Shown here piece after piece: positions 1 through 8,044 of a stretch of DNA of 64,000 nt. The position numbers and the translations under genes were made by a program. The notes below the pieces were generated by a model. The model made no database searches. It was not told where the DNA came from and saw nothing but the letters and a program-made list of their open reading frames with translations. The stretch lies in the NCBI GenBank assembly GCA_002698785.1, contig PAAG01000059.1, forward strand, positions 1 to 64,000, given 5' to 3'. Numbering within the stretch: position 1 is the stretch's first letter; every line of letters begins with the position of its first letter. This DNA is from Verrucomicrobiales bacterium. Lineage in GTDB: Bacteria > Verrucomicrobiota > Verrucomicrobiia > Verrucomicrobiales > DEV007.

Positions 1-90
1 TCAGCATTTCAGCATTTCAGCATTTCAGCATTTCAGCATTTCAGCATTTCAGCATTTCAGCATTTCAGCATTTCAGCATTTCAGCATTTC
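1..90. repeat. 8-bp tandem repeat (TCAGCATT)n ending at the ugd start codon
   Basis: Eleven perfect copies of the octamer TCAGCATT run from base 1 to 88. They are followed by TC and then directly by the ATG at 91. The array is cut by the window edge, so the true copy number is unknown. No Shine-Dalgarno sequence fits between array and start codon. Perfect short-period arrays are prone to slippage, and here a length change would move any upstream promoter relative to the start codon. That regulatory role is inference. Confidence 0.95.
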
Positions 91-1467
91 ATGATTCCCC
101 CCCGCATCTGTTGTATCGGAGCCGGCTACGTCGGTGGCCCAACCATGGCGATGATCGCCAACAAGTGCCCCGACATCACTGTTGAAGTTGTGGACATCAA
201 CGAAGCGCGAATCGCTGCTTGGAACTCCGATTCCCTCCCTGTCTACGAGCCAGGGCTCTACGAAATCGTTGAAGATGCTCGCGGTCGGAATCTCCATTTC
301 TCCACCGAAGTCGGACGTTCCATCAAAGAAGCCGATATCATCTTCGTCAGCGTCAACACACCGACCAAGACCTACGGTCTCGGAGCCAATCGCGCGGCCG
401 ACCTCCGGTTTGTCGAGTCTGTCGCCCGCTCCATTGCCGAGCACGCCGAAGAACCCAAAATCATTGTCGAAAAAAGCACCATACCTGTTCGCACTGCCGA
501 GGCGATTCGCAGCATTCTCGACTCCAGCGAGCAACACTTCGACCACCAGGTTCTCTCCAATCCCGAATTCCTCGCCGAAGGCACCGCCGTCCGTGACTTG
601 GAAAATCCCGACCGCATTCTCATCGGAGGTGAACAGACCCCCGAAGGACTTGCCGCCATTGAGAAGCTCGTGAGCGTCTACGCAGGCTGGGTTCCCCGTG
701 AGCGCATCCTTACCACCAACCTCTGGTCGTCCGAGCTCGCCAAGCTCGTCGCCAACGCCTTCCTCGCCCAGAGGATTTCCTCCATCAACAGCATCTCCGC
801 CCTCTGCGAAGCCACCGAGGCGGATGTCGACGAGGTCGCCCACGCCATCGGCACTGACAGCCGGATTGGTCCCAAATTCCTCAAATCATCAGTCGGGTTC
901 GGCGGCTCCTGCTTCCAGAAAGACGTCCTCAACCTCGTCTACCTTTGCGGACACTTCGGCCTCCCCGAAGTCGCCGAATACTGGGAACAGGTCATCACGA
1001 TGAACCAGTGGCAGAAGCAGCGCTTCGCCGACGCCGTCGTTCAGGCCTTCTACAACACCGTCAACAACAAGCGCATCGCCGTCCTTGGATTCGCCTTCAA
1101 AAAAGACACCAACGACACCCGCGAAACGCCCGCCATCGACGTGTGCAAGCACCTCCTTGAAGAGCGCGCCAGCCTCGCCATCTACGATCCCAAAGTAGAG
1201 ACCGAAAAAATCTATCAGGATCTCGACTGCGCCGAAAACGATCACCACCTCGAAATCTGCGACTCAGCCGAAGCCGCCACAGCCGGCGCCAACGCCATCC
1301 TCATCATCACCGAATGGGATGAGTTCAAAGATCTCGATTTTGAAAAGATCTACGACTCCATGGTCAAACCCGCCTGGATCTTCGACGGCCGGAATCTCCT
1401 CGATCACTCAAAGCTGCAAGAGATTGGATTTAAAGTCCGAGCCATCGGGAAGTCGGTCGAAACCTGA
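91..1467 (+). CDS. ugd: UDP-glucose 6-dehydrogenase
   Basis: Oxidises UDP-glucose to UDP-glucuronate with two NAD+, supplying an acidic sugar for surface polysaccharide in the cytoplasm. The 458-residue protein opens with the Rossmann motif GAGYVGGPT (about residues 10-18) and contains the catalytic thiohemiacetal cysteine in [10 protein letters not shown] (Cys274). The C-terminal UDP-binding half includes [15 protein letters not shown]. Length and the [11 protein letters not shown] start resemble the eukaryotic-like branch of the family. The ATG at 91 follows the octamer array directly, and codons 3-5 contain a C7 run (97-103). Upstream regulatory sequence lies outside the window. The identification is secure; assignment to this locus follows from the adjoining nucleotide-sugar genes. 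Confidence 0.96.
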   Translation: MIPPRICCIGAGYVGGPTMAMIANKCPDITVEVVDINEARIAAWNSDSLPVYEPGLYEIVEDARGRNLHFSTEVGRSIKEADIIFVSVNTPTKTYGLGANRAADLRFVESVARSIAEHAEEPKIIVEKSTIPVRTAEAIRSILDSSEQHFDHQVLSNPEFLAEGTAVRDLENPDRILIGGEQTPEGLAAIEKLVSVYAGWVPRERILTTNLWSSELAKLVANAFLAQRISSINSISALCEATEADVDEVAHAIGTDSRIGPKFLKSSVGFGGSCFQKDVLNLVYLCGHFGLPEVAEYWEQVITMNQWQKQRFADAVVQAFYNTVNNKRIAVLGFAFKKDTNDTRETPAIDVCKHLLEERASLAIYDPKVETEKIYQDLDCAENDHHLEICDSAEAATAGANAILIITEWDEFKDLDFEKIYDSMVKPAWIFDGRNLLDHSKLQEIGFKVRAIGKSVET

Positions 1468-1548
1468 GAATTCCTAATTTCAGAATTCACCGTGGTTACA
1501 CAGACGCTGGAAGCGATGATATAACTTGCGCCGAAGACGGGCTTTCCC

Positions 1549-1620
1549 TTTTCAGTGTTTCACGATTTCAGAATCTCAAAATTTCTGCCGCAGGCACCTT
1601 TTCAGCTTTTCAAAATTTCA
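1549..1620. repeat. Degenerate TTTCAG/TTTCAAAATTTCA repeat run
   Basis: The stretch is a string of imperfect units of the type TTTTCAG, TTTCACGATTTCAG, TCTCAAAATTTC and TTTTCAGCTTTTCAAAATTTCA. It resembles a decayed version of the octamer array in front of ugd. The same 17-base core TTTTCAGCTTTTCAAAA recurs near 2611. Here the run meets the 3' end of the minus-strand gene at 1618 instead of a start codon. Function unknown. Confidence 0.7.
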
Positions 1621-1836
1621 TGAATCGTCAGATTCATATTTATCCAGCGCTTCTTCCAAACGGCGCAGGGTCTTCAGAACGTCACGCAGATAGGGGCGAA
1701 CGCCTCCCTTATCGGCATTCGCAGACGAAATCGCCTTACCGTCTTCGGTTCGAGGTCCCGTTGATTCGGTCCATGGCTTCCAACTTCGAATGGCTTGGGA
1801 CTGCTTTTCTCGGGCTTCTGGGGTCCAGCGGGGCAT
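1618..1836 (-). CDS. Small conserved-looking protein of unknown function (MPRWTPEA type)
   Basis: A 72-residue protein beginning MPRWTPEAREKQSQAIRSW, with a central STGPRTEDGKAISSANADKGG-like segment and an acidic, probably helical tail (LRRLEEALDKYESDD). Short bacterial hypothetical proteins with this WTPEAR...STGPxTxxGKAxxxxNA pattern are familiar from other genomes, but I know of no assigned function. The ATG at 1836 was chosen because the recognisable pattern begins there; the frame stays open further upstream, but that part looks like out-of-frame reading of the neighbour. It overlaps the 3' end of the preceding minus-strand gene by 101 bp in another frame. That is long for a random overlap and suggests co-transcription. 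The last codons contain the small dyad ATGAATC/GATTCAT. Confidence 0.6.
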   Translation of the reverse strand: MPRWTPEAREKQSQAIRSWKPWTESTGPRTEDGKAISSANADKGGVRPYLRDVLKTLRRLEEALDKYESDDS

Positions 1837-2431
1837 GGGTTTTCTCGGGTTTGCGTTTTGCTTTAGAGGAGCGATTGGGTAGAGCGTTGGTCTCCCCATC
1901 GGAAGAAAGACCTTTATTGTCCTCCAGTTCGGCATCACTGACATCGAGCGTCGCTTGCTCCTTCCCCGCATTATTTCGATGAATCGCAACAGCCGCCTGA
2001 ACTGTTTTGACTGCCTGAGCCTGCGCGCGCATCGCCACTCGGTAATAAAGTTCGGAAACTTGCACGCTCTGCTCCGGGTGATTCGCCAGCTGAACGGAGC
2101 GTTGAAACAGAGAATTCAGCGTGAAAGCCTGCGCCGTGAGAATCTCCGCCAGATGAGACGTATCCCCTTTCTCCAGTTGCTCAGCCTGCCATTCAAGTGC
2201 CTCTTTCACATCGATGGCATGTTCTCCCAGACCGGGAAACAGCTTCATGTGAGTAAGTCCGGCGCTAATACATGGATCGATCAGCAGCCTACCGTAATGC
2301 TTCTCATCCTCCACCGATGCATGCTTTTCCCCAAGGTCATCATCCGATGAGCTGCTTTCGTCCGGTTCACAATTCTCTTCTGGATCCGAAGTCCCTGTAA
2401 ATTCGTCAAAGTCGCCTTTCATAGAAATCAT
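1736..2431 (-). CDS. Protein of unknown function, acidic N-terminus and helical core
   Basis: A 231-residue protein. Residues 1-45 are very acidic and Ser-rich. The centre (about 70-155) is rich in Ala, Gln and Leu and looks all-helical (VKEALEWQAEQLEKG, EILTAQAFTLNSLFQRSVQLA, ELYYRVAMRAQAQAVKTVQAAVAI). The C-terminal 60 residues are basic, Pro-rich and probably disordered. It resembles the helical partner proteins found beside small STGPRT/GK proteins in other bacteria, but I cannot name a family. A second ATG lies three codons in, at 2422. The gene runs against its sugar-gene neighbours and sits in repeat-rich DNA, so the pair may be an insertion. A perfect dyad lies just upstream of the start. 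Confidence 0.6.
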   Translation of the reverse strand: MISMKGDFDEFTGTSDPEENCEPDESSSSDDDLGEKHASVEDEKHYGRLLIDPCISAGLTHMKLFPGLGEHAIDVKEALEWQAEQLEKGDTSHLAEILTAQAFTLNSLFQRSVQLANHPEQSVQVSELYYRVAMRAQAQAVKTVQAAVAIHRNNAGKEQATLDVSDAELEDNKGLSSDGETNALPNRSSKAKRKPEKTHAPLDPRSPRKAVPSHSKLEAMDRINGTSNRRR

Positions 2432-2440
2432 ATCGTGAGA

Positions 2441-2461
2441 TGGTGTATCATTTTTACACCA
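2441..2461. promoter_or_regulatory. Perfect 7-bp inverted repeat, operator-like
   Basis: TGGTGTA (2441-2447) and TACACCA (2455-2461) are exact inverted copies separated by seven AT-rich bases. The dyad lies 10 bp upstream of the minus-strand start at 2431 and in the leader of the plus-strand epimerase gene. Size and position fit a repressor site or a small RNA hairpin. No T-run follows on either strand, so a terminator is unlikely. Confidence 0.4.
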
Positions 2462-2610
2462 ATTCGGGAGTTAGGGCCAGAAGAAAATTAGCTATTCTCA
2501 GGTTCTCTGCGCGAGGAACCTCCGCTTCTCACCTTTCCTCCCGCGCATCAGTTTTCCCAATTTCAGCTTTCCGGCGGCCCTCTCGCTGGGCCCGGATCTT
2601 CCCGATCGCC

Positions 2611-2649
2611 TTTTTCAGCTTTTCAAAATCTCAAACTTTCAGAATTTCC
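2611..2649. repeat. Degenerate TTTCAG repeat run touching a TTG start
   Basis: TTTTTCAGCTTTTCAAAA is followed by TCTCAAACTTTCAGAATTTCC, ending immediately before the TTG start at 2650. It matches the run at 1600-1620 almost base for base over its first 18 positions. No Shine-Dalgarno sequence is seen. Another TTTCAGCTTT copy lies at about 2561-2570. Confidence 0.7.
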
Positions 2650-3771
2650 TTGAAACTTCTCCTTACAGGAATCTGCGGCTTCGTTGGCTCAACTCTCGCC
2701 CGTGAAATCCGCAAACAACATCCCTCTTGGGATCTTATCGGCATCGACAACTTCTGTCGCGCCGGATCCGAGTTGAATCGAACGTTAATCGAGAAAGAGC
2801 TTCAGATTGAATTCTACCGCGGCGATATTCGGAGCCAATCTGACATCGATGCCCTGCCTGCTGCAGACTTTGTCATCGATTGTGCAGCCAACCCCACCGT
2901 CCTCGCCGGCGTTGACGGCAAGACAAGCGCTCGACAGTTGGTGGAACACAATCTCCTTGGCACCGTCAACTTGCTCGATTACTGCGCCCGACATAGCGCT
3001 GGATTCATCCTACTCTCCACCAGCAGAGTCTACTCCATTGCAGGACTCACAAGTTTTGAAACAGTGCTCAAGCAGTCCTCAGATTCTGATGCTCCTCTCG
3101 GGGTCCCTTTCGATCGATACACCCCTTCTAATCCCGAATCTTACCCACAAGGTTTCTCCGACAACGGGATCGAAGAAACCTTCTCCTGCGAACCACCATC
3201 ATCACTCTACGGAACCACCAAAACCGCCAGCGAACTCCTCGCTCTTGAGTATGGATCAATGAACGAATTCCCCGTCTGGATCAATCGCTGCAGCGTCATG
3301 GGAGGTGCCGGTCAGTTCGCACACCCTGCCCAGGGGATATTTGGATTTTGGATTCATTCCTTTCGAGAAAGCCGGCCTGTGAAATATATCGGATTTGATG
3401 GACTTGGACATCAGGTCCGCGACGGCTTTCATCCCCGCGATCTTTTGCCAATCCTAGAGAAGCAAATCGCCGAACCAGCCGCTTCCACCAAACCACGGAT
3501 AACTAATCTCGGTGGCGGCCTTAAAAATTCCGCCTCACTCGCAGAACTCACCGCTTGGTGCAAGTCACGGTTCCCTAGCTCAAAAACCGAGATCCCCGCG
3601 CCAGAGACAAAGCCCGAAGTTAGGAAATTCGACTTGCCTTGGTATGTCTCCGACAACTCGCGGGCAAAGAAAGCATGGGGTTGGACGCCACAAACGTCTC
3701 TTCCCGAACTCTGCGAAGAAATCGCCAAATTTGCCGAGGAAAATCCTGATTGGCTCGCAATGACGAAGTGA
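2650..3771 (+). CDS. NAD-dependent epimerase/dehydratase (CDP-paratose 2-epimerase-like)
   Basis: A short-chain dehydrogenase-type sugar-nucleotide enzyme of 373 residues, starting LKLLLTGICGFVGSTLA at a TTG codon. The frame is open further upstream to 2440, but that part is low-complexity repeat translation and does not match the family. Visible features: NAD-binding TGxxGFVGS at 6-14, the Thr/Ser motif STSRVYS, the catalytic YxxxK as YGTTK (Tyr187, Lys191), and a C-terminal GGGLKNSASLAEL segment. That last segment resembles the family of Salmonella RfbE (CDP-tyvelose epimerase). The substrate cannot be read from sequence. It is followed by a second epimerase, and the two probably act in one pathway that makes an unusual deoxy- or branched sugar. 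Confidence 0.8.
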   Translation: MKLLLTGICGFVGSTLAREIRKQHPSWDLIGIDNFCRAGSELNRTLIEKELQIEFYRGDIRSQSDIDALPAADFVIDCAANPTVLAGVDGKTSARQLVEHNLLGTVNLLDYCARHSAGFILLSTSRVYSIAGLTSFETVLKQSSDSDAPLGVPFDRYTPSNPESYPQGFSDNGIEETFSCEPPSSLYGTTKTASELLALEYGSMNEFPVWINRCSVMGGAGQFAHPAQGIFGFWIHSFRESRPVKYIGFDGLGHQVRDGFHPRDLLPILEKQIAEPAASTKPRITNLGGGLKNSASLAELTAWCKSRFPSSKTEIPAPETKPEVRKFDLPWYVSDNSRAKKAWGWTPQTSLPELCEEIAKFAEENPDWLAMTK

Positions 3772-3809
3772 AATTACCATTCGTCCGTCTCCAATCGCAG
3801 TTCCTTTCT

Positions 3810-3918
3810 CGGTTTCAGCTTTCAAAATTTCTGATTTTCACCCTGCCCTGCTTGCCCTCAGCCTGCCGAAGGGAGCTTTTCCTAGTTTCAAAATTTCAGT
3901 TTTCAGCTTTTCAGTATT
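3810..3918. repeat. Degenerate TTTCAG repeats flanking a GC-rich REP-like element
   Basis: TTTCAGCTTTCAAAATTTCTGATTTTCA (written in parts) spans about 3812-3840. A GC-rich block with CTCAGCCTGCCGAAGGG follows at about 3857-3873. Then TTTCAAAATTTCAG, TTTTCAGCTTTTCAG and TATT run into the TTG start at 3919. The GC-rich block resembles the widespread CTGAGCCTGTCGAAGGG intergenic repeat seen in many bacterial genomes. That comparison is from memory and not checked. Confidence 0.6.
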
Positions 3919-4974
3919 TTGAAATCTCTTCTCGTCACAGGTTCGTCTGGACTTATCGGATCTGAGGTCTGCGTCCACTATTCCGAACTCGGATGGAAGA
4001 TCCACGGTGTCGACAACAACCAGCGCGCCGTATTTTTCGGACCGCAGGGTGACACCCGATGGAATCAGGAGCGACTCGAACGAACCCTCAAAGGTTTCCA
4101 TCACCACGAGCTCGACATCCGCAACCGGGAAGGCGTCCTCGATCTCGTCAATGAACTTCGTCCCGACGCCATCGTTCACACCGCAGCCCAACCCTCTCAC
4201 GACCGCGCCGCCGCCATCCCATTCGACGATTTCGACACCAACGCCGTTGGAACACTGAATCTACTCGAAGCTGCTCGGCAAGCCTGTCCCGAATCGCCCT
4301 TCGTCCACATGTCGACCAACAAGGTCTACGGTGACAGACCGAATACTATCAAACTCAAAGAACTCGAAACTCGCTGGGACTACGACGATCCTGCCTACGA
4401 AAACGGCATTTCCGAAGACTTTCCCATCGACCAGTCGAAGCATTCCCTCTTCGGAGCTTCCAAAGTAGCCGCCGACATCATGGTCCAGGAATACGGTCGC
4501 TATTTCGGAATGCCCACCTGCTGCCTGCGAGGAGGCTGCCTCACCGGCCCCAATCACTCCGGAGTCGAACTGCATGGTTTCCTCTCTTACCTCGTGAAGT
4601 GCAACTTGGAAGGACGAGAATACAAGGTCTTCGGATACAAAGGCAAGCAGGTCCGTGACAACATCCATTCCCATGATGTAGCTCGCTTCATCGAGGAGTT
4701 CATCAAATCCCCTCGCTCTGGCGAAGTCTACAATATCGGTGGTGGTCGCAACAACTCCTGCTCCATCTGGGAAGCCTTCCAACTCGCCGAGAAGTTTTCT
4801 GGGAAGCCCCAGATCTACCAGTATGTCGACGAGAACCGCATCGGCGACCATATTTGTTACATCTCTGATCTCAGCATGATGCGAACACAATATCCGGAGT
4901 GGGATATTTCAATCAGCCTGGAGGAAACCGTGAGGCAGATCACAGAGGCTTACAGAGTTGCAATTACCAAATGA
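3919..4974 (+). CDS. NAD-dependent epimerase with Phe at the catalytic Tyr position
   Basis: A 351-residue SDR-type sugar-nucleotide enzyme starting at a TTG ([19 protein letters not shown]). It shows the glycine-rich NAD motif (7-13), STNKVYGD as in CDP-paratose 2-epimerases, [10 protein letters not shown], and [16 protein letters not shown] near the C-terminus. The usual YxxxK reads FGASK here (Phe178, Lys182), so the general-base tyrosine is missing. Similar SLFGASK sequences seem typical of a subfamily that sits beside the preceding gene's type, so the change is probably not random decay. It may catalyse a different reaction or act together with the upstream partner. The gene overlaps wzm by 4 bp (ATGA). 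Confidence 0.8.
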   Translation: MKSLLVTGSSGLIGSEVCVHYSELGWKIHGVDNNQRAVFFGPQGDTRWNQERLERTLKGFHHHELDIRNREGVLDLVNELRPDAIVHTAAQPSHDRAAAIPFDDFDTNAVGTLNLLEAARQACPESPFVHMSTNKVYGDRPNTIKLKELETRWDYDDPAYENGISEDFPIDQSKHSLFGASKVAADIMVQEYGRYFGMPTCCLRGGCLTGPNHSGVELHGFLSYLVKCNLEGREYKVFGYKGKQVRDNIHSHDVARFIEEFIKSPRSGEVYNIGGGRNNSCSIWEAFQLAEKFSGKPQIYQYVDENRIGDHICYISDLSMMRTQYPEWDISISLEETVRQITEAYRVAITK

Positions 4975-5879
4975 CTTTGCGGGGAAAATCAGATTCTAAT
5001 TCTGATGAAGAAAGCAATATTTCATCAGAACACGCTCCCTGTGATTGGGACTTAGTAATCAAACCCAGGAATGCATGGTGGAATTTTCAACTCACAGAGG
5101 TATGGCGATATCGAGACCTGCTATGGCTTTTCGTCAGGAGAGATTTTGTTTCGGTGTATAAACAGACAATTCTAGGACCCATTTGGTTTTTTGCTCAGCC
5201 ACTACTCACAACTACGATGTTCACGGTTGTATTCAGTGGTATTGCCAAAATCCCTACCGACGGAATACCCCCCATGTTGTTTTATCTGGCTGGTACGACT
5301 CCCTGGAACTACTTCTCTGCTTGCCTCAATAAGACTTCGACAACCTTTATAACTAATGCCGCGATATTCGGTAAGGTTTATTTCCCGCGCCTGATCTCTC
5401 CGCTTTCAGTAGTGATTTCAACTCTAATTCAGTTCGGGATTCAATTCATTTTATTCCTTGTTTTCCTCATCTATTACCAAAACGTCGGTGCAGACATCTC
5501 TCCTGATTTATTACAAATCATTTTCCTAACACCTCCTCTTTTAGTGCTCATGGGCTTACTCGGTCTCGGAACAGGGATAATTATTTCTTCCCTCACCACA
5601 AAATACCGTGATCTAACATTTTTAATAGGATTCGGAGTTCAGCTTGCGATGTATGCAACGCCGGTCATCTACCCCCTATCATCTGTACCTCAACAACACC
5701 GCTGGTTAATCCTCAGCAATCCAATGTCCTCGATCATCGAAACGTTTCGATCCATATTTCTGGGGGGCGAAATCCCGTGGCATGGATTGGCAATCTCGAC
5801 AAGTATCACCCTGATAATTCTATTTGTAGGGGTTTTGATGTTCAACAAAGTCGAAAAAACATTCATGGATACGGTCTGA
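4971..5879 (+). CDS. wzm: ABC-2 type polysaccharide exporter, permease subunit
   Basis: Inner-membrane permease of an ABC transporter for lipid-linked polysaccharide. From the ATG at 4971 the protein has 302 residues. An acidic soluble N-terminus (1-45) leads to [25 protein letters not shown], the typical amphipathic entry of Wzm/TagG-type permeases. About six membrane segments follow, including [19 protein letters not shown] and [19 protein letters not shown]. The start was placed at the ATG that overlaps the upstream stop (ATGA) because coupling is likely and the longer frame adds unrelated residues. The next gene supplies the ATPase. Substrate is inferred to be an O-antigen or capsule-type glycan. 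Confidence 0.9.
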   Translation: MTLRGKSDSNSDEESNISSEHAPCDWDLVIKPRNAWWNFQLTEVWRYRDLLWLFVRRDFVSVYKQTILGPIWFFAQPLLTTTMFTVVFSGIAKIPTDGIPPMLFYLAGTTPWNYFSACLNKTSTTFITNAAIFGKVYFPRLISPLSVVISTLIQFGIQFILFLVFLIYYQNVGADISPDLLQIIFLTPPLLVLMGLLGLGTGIIISSLTTKYRDLTFLIGFGVQLAMYATPVIYPLSSVPQQHRWLILSNPMSSIIETFRSIFLGGEIPWHGLAISTSITLIILFVGVLMFNKVEKTFMDTV

Positions 5880-5898
5880 CAGTGGCTTATTTCACAAA

Positions 5899-7182
5899 AT
5901 GGGTTCCGTAATAGATGTACGAAGCGTTTCGAAGCAATATCGGCTAGGCCAGGTGGGAACAGGTACGCTCGCTCACGATCTTAATCGCTGGTGGCACAAG
6001 ATACGTAGCAGGGAGGACCCGTATCTAAAAATCGGGGAAAGCAATGATCGAGCGAGCAAAGGAAAATCAAAATATTCCTGGGCTCTTCGCAACATCTCCT
6101 TTCAAGTCGACCAGGGAGAAGTGCTTGGAATCATCGGGAAAAATGGTGCTGGCAAATCGACACTGCTTAAGGTTCTTTCCAGAGTCACCTCACCCACCGA
6201 AGGCTCAATAGGTGTTAAGGGGCGTATCGCCTCTCTTTTGGAAGTGGGCACGGGTTTTCACCCTGAGCTATCGGGAAAGGAAAATATATTTTTGAATGGT
6301 GCCATTCTCGGCATGAGCAAAACTGAAATCACATCCAAGTTTGATGAAATTGTCGACTTTTCCGGTTGCGAACGCTACATCGACACCCCGGTAAAACGCT
6401 ACAGTTCCGGTATGTATGTTCGACTTGCATTCGCTGTGGCGGCGCACCTCGAACCCGAAATCCTTATTGTTGACGAAGTCCTTGCCGTGGGAGACGCCGA
6501 ATTTCAAAACAAATGTCTCGGCAAAATGCAATCAGTCGCTGGAAGTGGAAGGACAGTAATTTTTGTTAGTCACAACATGGCCTCAATTTCCCGGCTTACT
6601 AATCGTTGCCTCCTTATGCAACACGGGGAACTAAACTTCGATGGCCCGACATCGACCGCAATTGAATCATATCTCAAATCCAGTAGAGAACGTTCTCGCA
6701 ACCTAACGGACATATCGGAAGTCCCCAGGCCCCCTGGCTGCAACCATGCAGCAAGCTTCTTGCAAATCGGATTCGAGTCAGAGGTAACAATTTTTCGCAT
6801 CGGGCAGGACATTCAATTGCGTACTTTAATCAAAGCAAACGCCAGAGTTTCCCGATTGCGGTTTCAAATTACCGTGTTTTCGTCAGACGCTACTCCTGTG
6901 GGAACTTCATGTAGCAGTGACGAGTTTGATTTGTCACAGGAGGAAGAGTTTCAAGCGATTGTGCGGTTGCCAACACCACGCCTGGCACCGGGAAATTATT
7001 ACTGTGATGTCGCGCTGTTAGCGGGGCATTCGTCGGAGAAAGGTGCTGTTTTCGATGTAGTTCCCGAAGCATTGCACTTTGAAATTGAGTCAAGGCCGCT
7101 GGGGACTGACAAAGTATCGCACTGGAACAGTGCCTGGGGTAGCGTTTGCTTTTCCGATCTCATCGTCCGCAGCCAAGACTAG
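5899..7182 (+). CDS. wzt: ABC exporter ATP-binding protein with C-terminal glycan-binding domain
   Basis: ATPase partner of the permease. The 427-residue protein has Walker A GKNGAGKST (about 80-88), the signature-region sequence RYSSGMYVRLAFA (about 168), Walker B ILIVDEVLAVGD (about 189) and a switch histidine in VIFVSHNM. An extra domain from about residue 275 to the end (beta-rich, with GLCRIGQDI-like and LAPGNYYCDVALL segments) corresponds to the Wzt C-terminal carbohydrate-binding domain. In O9a-type systems that domain recognises the capped non-reducing end of the finished chain. This predicts that chain ends carry a specific modification; the nearby methyltransferases are candidates. 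It lies 19 bp downstream of wzm. Confidence 0.93.
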   Translation: MGSVIDVRSVSKQYRLGQVGTGTLAHDLNRWWHKIRSREDPYLKIGESNDRASKGKSKYSWALRNISFQVDQGEVLGIIGKNGAGKSTLLKVLSRVTSPTEGSIGVKGRIASLLEVGTGFHPELSGKENIFLNGAILGMSKTEITSKFDEIVDFSGCERYIDTPVKRYSSGMYVRLAFAVAAHLEPEILIVDEVLAVGDAEFQNKCLGKMQSVAGSGRTVIFVSHNMASISRLTNRCLLMQHGELNFDGPTSTAIESYLKSSRERSRNLTDISEVPRPPGCNHAASFLQIGFESEVTIFRIGQDIQLRTLIKANARVSRLRFQITVFSSDATPVGTSCSSDEFDLSQEEEFQAIVRLPTPRLAPGNYYCDVALLAGHSSEKGAVFDVVPEALHFEIESRPLGTDKVSHWNSAWGSVCFSDLIVRSQD

Positions 7183-7272
7183 ACAGATTCGACAAATGTT
7201 CCGCCATTCTCGGCCAGTCATAGTCAGGCCCTCTCCAGCAGGCTGACATCGCATTTGGAGCCCCCTAATAAC

Positions 7273-8022
7273 ATGAATCTCGCCAAGAAACTGTTATGGC
7301 ATATCGGCATAGATGTCCGCCTAAGGAGAAATGTGGAAGCCTACTATCAACGTGAATGGGAGGAGAAATGGGCAGATAATTACCTCTTTCTAAAGGATCT
7401 CGGAATAAAGACGGTATTGGATATTGGAGCCAATCGCGGCCAATTCGCAAAGATGATCCGACATGCTTGCCCCGATCTTCACGAAATCCACTCGTTTGAA
7501 CCCCTGACAGAATGCCATTCAGATTTAGAATGTGCGGTGAGAGATAGCAATTTAACTCACAAGATTCATGCCTTTGGCCTAGGGGATAAGAACGAGGGCA
7601 TCCAAATCAACCATTGTGAATTTTCTCCTTGTTCATCCATTCTTACGCCATCTGATCGGCTAGTGGCCGACCGCCCTGGTGCGGGCAAGTTTGAGAAAAA
7701 AACAATACGGGTGAGACGACTGGATGACTTCGCCGCAGAACACTCACTTCCGGAGGCGGATTTAATTAAGATCGATGTCCAGGGATATGAAGACAAGGTG
7801 ATATCCGGGGGATCCGCAACACTCTCGAAAGCACGGTTCGTGATCATTGAAATGCCTTTTCACTCACTTTATGAGAAGCAGCCAAGTTTTCATGATGTTT
7901 ACATGATGCTGCACAATCTGGGCTTCACCTTCCAAGGGAATGCTGGACAGAATGTGAGCAAAAAGGACCACAAGATCCTCGAGGCTGATTCCATCTTCGA
8001 GAATCAGAACATTTCTCAATAG
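7273..8022 (+). CDS. FkbM-family SAM-dependent methyltransferase
   Basis: Predicted O-methyltransferase of 249 residues, probably acting on a sugar hydroxyl. The SAM motif I reads VLDIGANRGQFAKMI. The family hallmark LIKIDVQGYEDKVISGG is present, as is the C-terminal VIIEMPFHSLY...LGFTF block. The ATG at 7273 (MNLAKKLLWHIG) is preferred over a TTG six codons upstream. It follows the Wzt gene by 90 bp, a likely place for a terminal-methyl enzyme if the glycan is capped, but acceptor and timing are inference. Confidence 0.85.
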   Translation: MNLAKKLLWHIGIDVRLRRNVEAYYQREWEEKWADNYLFLKDLGIKTVLDIGANRGQFAKMIRHACPDLHEIHSFEPLTECHSDLECAVRDSNLTHKIHAFGLGDKNEGIQINHCEFSPCSSILTPSDRLVADRPGAGKFEKKTIRVRRLDDFAAEHSLPEADLIKIDVQGYEDKVISGGSATLSKARFVIIEMPFHSLYEKQPSFHDVYMMLHNLGFTFQGNAGQNVSKKDHKILEADSIFENQNISQ

Positions 8023-8044
8023 CTTCGGCTCGAAAGCGAATTCG

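Noticed and set aside
1-90. Possible CRISPR array
   Set aside because: The repeats are 8 bp and directly adjacent with no spacers; it is a minisatellite.
73-843. 256-codon open frame antisense to ugd
   Set aside because: The plus-strand frame is an unmistakable UDP-glucose dehydrogenase; the antisense product is Gly/Asp/Val-rich with no motif, a by-product of GC-biased codons.
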